Under the pieces are notes generated by a model. It worked only from the letters and a program-made list of their open reading frames with translations. It was not told the origin of the DNA and did not search any database. Shown piece after piece: positions 3,713 through 5,316 of a stretch of 5,316 nt of DNA (positions are counted from its first letter, which is position 1; each line of letters opens with the position of its first letter). This DNA is from Halovenus sp. (lineage in GTDB: Archaea > Halobacteriota > Halobacteria > Halobacteriales > Haloarculaceae). The position numbers were made by a program, and so were the translations under genes. The stretch covers positions 1 to 5,316 of the forward strand of contig JAQCNG010000077.1 in NCBI GenBank assembly GCA_028275145.1, read 5' to 3'.

Positions 3713-5316
3713 ATGCAGACCGAACAGCAACGCGTCGTCGATGTTCAGGTACATCGCCTGGGGGCGAATCTGCTGTTCGACGAGCACGGGCTGAGTCCGT
3801 ACTGGGGTCTGGTCTCGGTGTTCGACCCCAATCTCGAAGGCGAGACGTTCGTTGCCGGTGGCGAGGAGTACTGCATCGACACGGCGAACTTCTGGACGGG
3901 CAAACTCGCCGACCCATCGGGCGATATCGACGGCGGACTGTACGAGTACAAACTCGGCGTCTGGAGCACCGACGACCACGGCGAGCAGGGAGCCGACCTG
4001 ACGTTCCGGCCGGGCTTTCCGAACGCCACCCACGTCGACTCCGGTGAGGAGATCGAGGGTATCCCGAGTGACTGTCCGGACTCGGTTCGTGTCCAGGTGG
4101 AGGCAACTAACCTCACGAAGGTCGACCTGCACGGGCTCATGCAGGGACTTGCCGACGCCATCGACCTGAACCCAGCGTACTTCGCGCCGGGGGCACCACA
4201 CGAGTGGTCGTCCATCTACGGGCTGGAGACGTACATCCGCGTCGAGAACGCCCGCGCGGAACAGCAACTGGTCGGAGACGGCGGCGTCATCGAGGATATC
4301 GCCCGCTTCAGCAGCGGGGAGGGGTCGAAAGGTGAGTGGAAGTGGGACCACGAGGAGGCGACCGGTCACTACGAGGCTGTCGCGCTGGATCCGGATTCCT
4401 GGGACCGGCTTCTGGAGGGTCGCACGATGCCCAAGCGGGTGAAGTGCTACCTCCCGGAGCACCCCCGCCAGAACGGTCAGACCGAGGACGCACTGTATCA
4501 CCACAAGCTCGAATCGCAGTACTGGGCTGGGTACGACAGCGAGAGTCTCTCCTATAGCAACTACTGGACCCACGTCGACGAACTTCGGACGACCACGCTG
4601 AACGTGCTCGCGTGGGCCGGCATTTCGGTGCGTCCCGACGGTCCGTTCGTCGCCGACGAGTACTTTACCCCCGAGCCGGCCGACGAGCCTGCGAAGATTG
4701 TCTCGAATCCCATCCCCGAGTTGACCGAGCGCCAGCAACTCACCGCTCGCGAGCAACTGCTCGATCCGGAGAGTACTGCCGCCGAGTTCGAGGTGCTCCA
4801 GACGATGACCGATGGCGGTCAGCCGCTGCACCACTCCGAGGCCGCCGAGCGCTCGGAGACTTCGACGTCGACGGTCTACCGGGCGGTCGAGCGCTTCGAC
4901 GACATCCTCGAGATCGAGAACGGCGTGTTGCAGTTCGTTGACGACGTGGTCCGCCAAGAGATTCGGGACATCGTTGAGCGGTTCGAGGCCGCGAAGGACT
5001 CGGCGTACCGGGCGATTCGCCGCACCGCCGAGAAGATAAGCCCGCTGGACAGCCCCAGCGACGGTCCCTCGGCGCTGGAGCAGTGGATGAACCGTCACGG
5101 CATCATCGCCCAGGAGCGCTACGACGGGCTGGAACTGCGTCTCGACGAGCCTGTCTCCCATCACGAACTGGTGAAGATACTCCGCGCCGGCTACCAGGCC
5201 GCCGAGTGTAGCCCGCTGCTCACCGAGCACTTCGAGCAGGCCACCATCGACTGGCAGGACCGCGACGGTAACTGGCACGGCAACTGGCAGGTGGTCGTCG
5301 ACGGGAAGCTTCTCGG
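3713..5316 (+). CDS. Large winged-helix protein of haloarchaeal mobile elements (DUF7845-like), 3' end cut by window
   Basis: Open from ATG 3713 to the window edge: 534 residues and two bases, with no stop seen. GGAG (3702-3705) precedes the start by 7 nt, and the upstream stop lies 2 nt before the ATG. The N-terminal part has GANLLFDEHGLSPYWGLVSV (17-36), LYEYKLGVW (76-84) and TFRPGFPNATHVDSG (97-111), then GLMQGLADAIDLNPAYF (141-157) and GHYEAVALDPDSWDRLLEGR (218-237). From memory this pattern resembles haloarchaeal proteins labelled DUF7845, found in proviruses and plasmids. Residues about 352-412 read as a winged helix-turn-helix: helix AAEFEVLQTM, helix HHSEAAERS, recognition helix TSTVYRAVERF, wing ILEIENGVLQF. 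A long helix follows (409-442). No polymerase, helicase, nuclease or transposase motif is visible. It is probably a DNA-binding protein for replication initiation or regulation of the element; the role is inferred. Confidence 0.85.
   Translation, partial: MQTEQQRVVDVQVHRLGANLLFDEHGLSPYWGLVSVFDPNLEGETFVAGGEEYCIDTANFWTGKLADPSGDIDGGLYEYKLGVWSTDDHGEQGADLTFRPGFPNATHVDSGEEIEGIPSDCPDSVRVQVEATNLTKVDLHGLMQGLADAIDLNPAYFAPGAPHEWSSIYGLETYIRVENARAEQQLVGDGGVIEDIARFSSGEGSKGEWKWDHEEATGHYEAVALDPDSWDRLLEGRTMPKRVKCYLPEHPRQNGQTEDALYHHKLESQYWAGYDSESLSYSNYWTHVDELRTTTLNVLAWAGISVRPDGPFVADEYFTPEPADEPAKIVSNPIPELTERQQLTAREQLLDPESTAAEFEVLQTMTDGGQPLHHSEAAERSETSTSTVYRAVERFDDILEIENGVLQFVDDVVRQEIRDIVERFEAAKDSAYRAIRRTAEKISPLDSPSDGPSALEQWMNRHGIIAQERYDGLELRLDEPVSHHELVKILRAGYQAAECSPLLTEHFEQATIDWQDRDGNWHGNWQVVVDGKLL
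5267..5290 (+). repeat. Short tandem repeat coding GNWHGNWQ
   Basis: GGTAACTGGCAC (5267-5278) is followed directly by GGCAACTGGCAG (5279-5290), two 12-nt units differing at two positions, inside the large winged-helix gene. They encode G-N-W-H and G-N-W-Q at residues 519-526. This may be a beta-hairpin repeat or a small recent duplication. Confidence 0.45.

Noticed and set aside
3557..5278. 573-codon open frame on the minus strand opposite the large gene
   Set aside because: It is the mirror of a high-GC coding frame: the plus strand has the SD, the gene chain and a clear wHTH. The minus product is low-complexity Val/Leu/Arg/Asp sequence without motifs.
1856..5316. CRISPR array, insertion sequence or transposase in the right-hand part
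   Set aside because: No regularly spaced repeats, terminal inverted repeats or transposase motifs were seen.

Overview
The window looks like chromosomal DNA of a halophilic archaeon (Halobacteria). It is GC-rich and codes for acidic, Asp/Glu-rich proteins. It has archaeal TATA/BRE promoter signals, an archaeal thermosome (group II chaperonin), a small haloarchaeal Cys-rich protein, and an intron-containing tRNA-Trp whose intron reads as a box C/D methylation guide, as described for Haloferax. The genus cannot be told from this window.

Left part (1-1855) is host chromosome. A thermosome subunit gene runs leftwards off the window (complement of 1-1145). It is divergent from a 75-residue DUF5795-like Cys4 protein (1402-1629). 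The 256-bp intergenic region holds both promoters, a small palindrome in the chaperonin promoter, and a weak inverted repeat. Next is tRNA-Trp(CCA) (1679-1855), split by a 103-nt intron (1717-1819) after position 37. The intron carries boxes C, D', C' and D. Its two guides satisfy the D+5 rule for C34 and U39 exactly, and the splice sites form a textbook bulge-helix-bulge.

Right part (1856-5316) starts right after the tRNA 3' end. It is a tightly packed, one-direction cluster of at least eight genes, each overlapping or nearly touching the next. Seven are tiny (39-137 aa) and five of these carry zinc-finger-like Cys/His pairs. The eighth is a large protein (at least 534 aa, running off the window) with a winged helix-turn-helix near residues 352-412. 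It resembles the DUF7845-type proteins I remember from haloarchaeal proviruses and plasmids. Most genes have a near-perfect GGAGGTG ribosome binding site with 6-7 nt spacing, and one SD/stop/start junction is duplicated almost exactly. Position and style suggest an integrated element (provirus or integrative plasmid) with tRNA-Trp as attachment site. No integrase and no second att copy lie in the window, so this is inference.

The micro-protein operon ending in the large winged-helix protein is the best candidate for an undescribed system. It would fit a regulatory or replication module of a haloarchaeal virus or plasmid, but no biochemical function can be assigned from sequence alone. Most other long open frames, including a 573-codon frame opposite the last gene, are GC-driven shadows.
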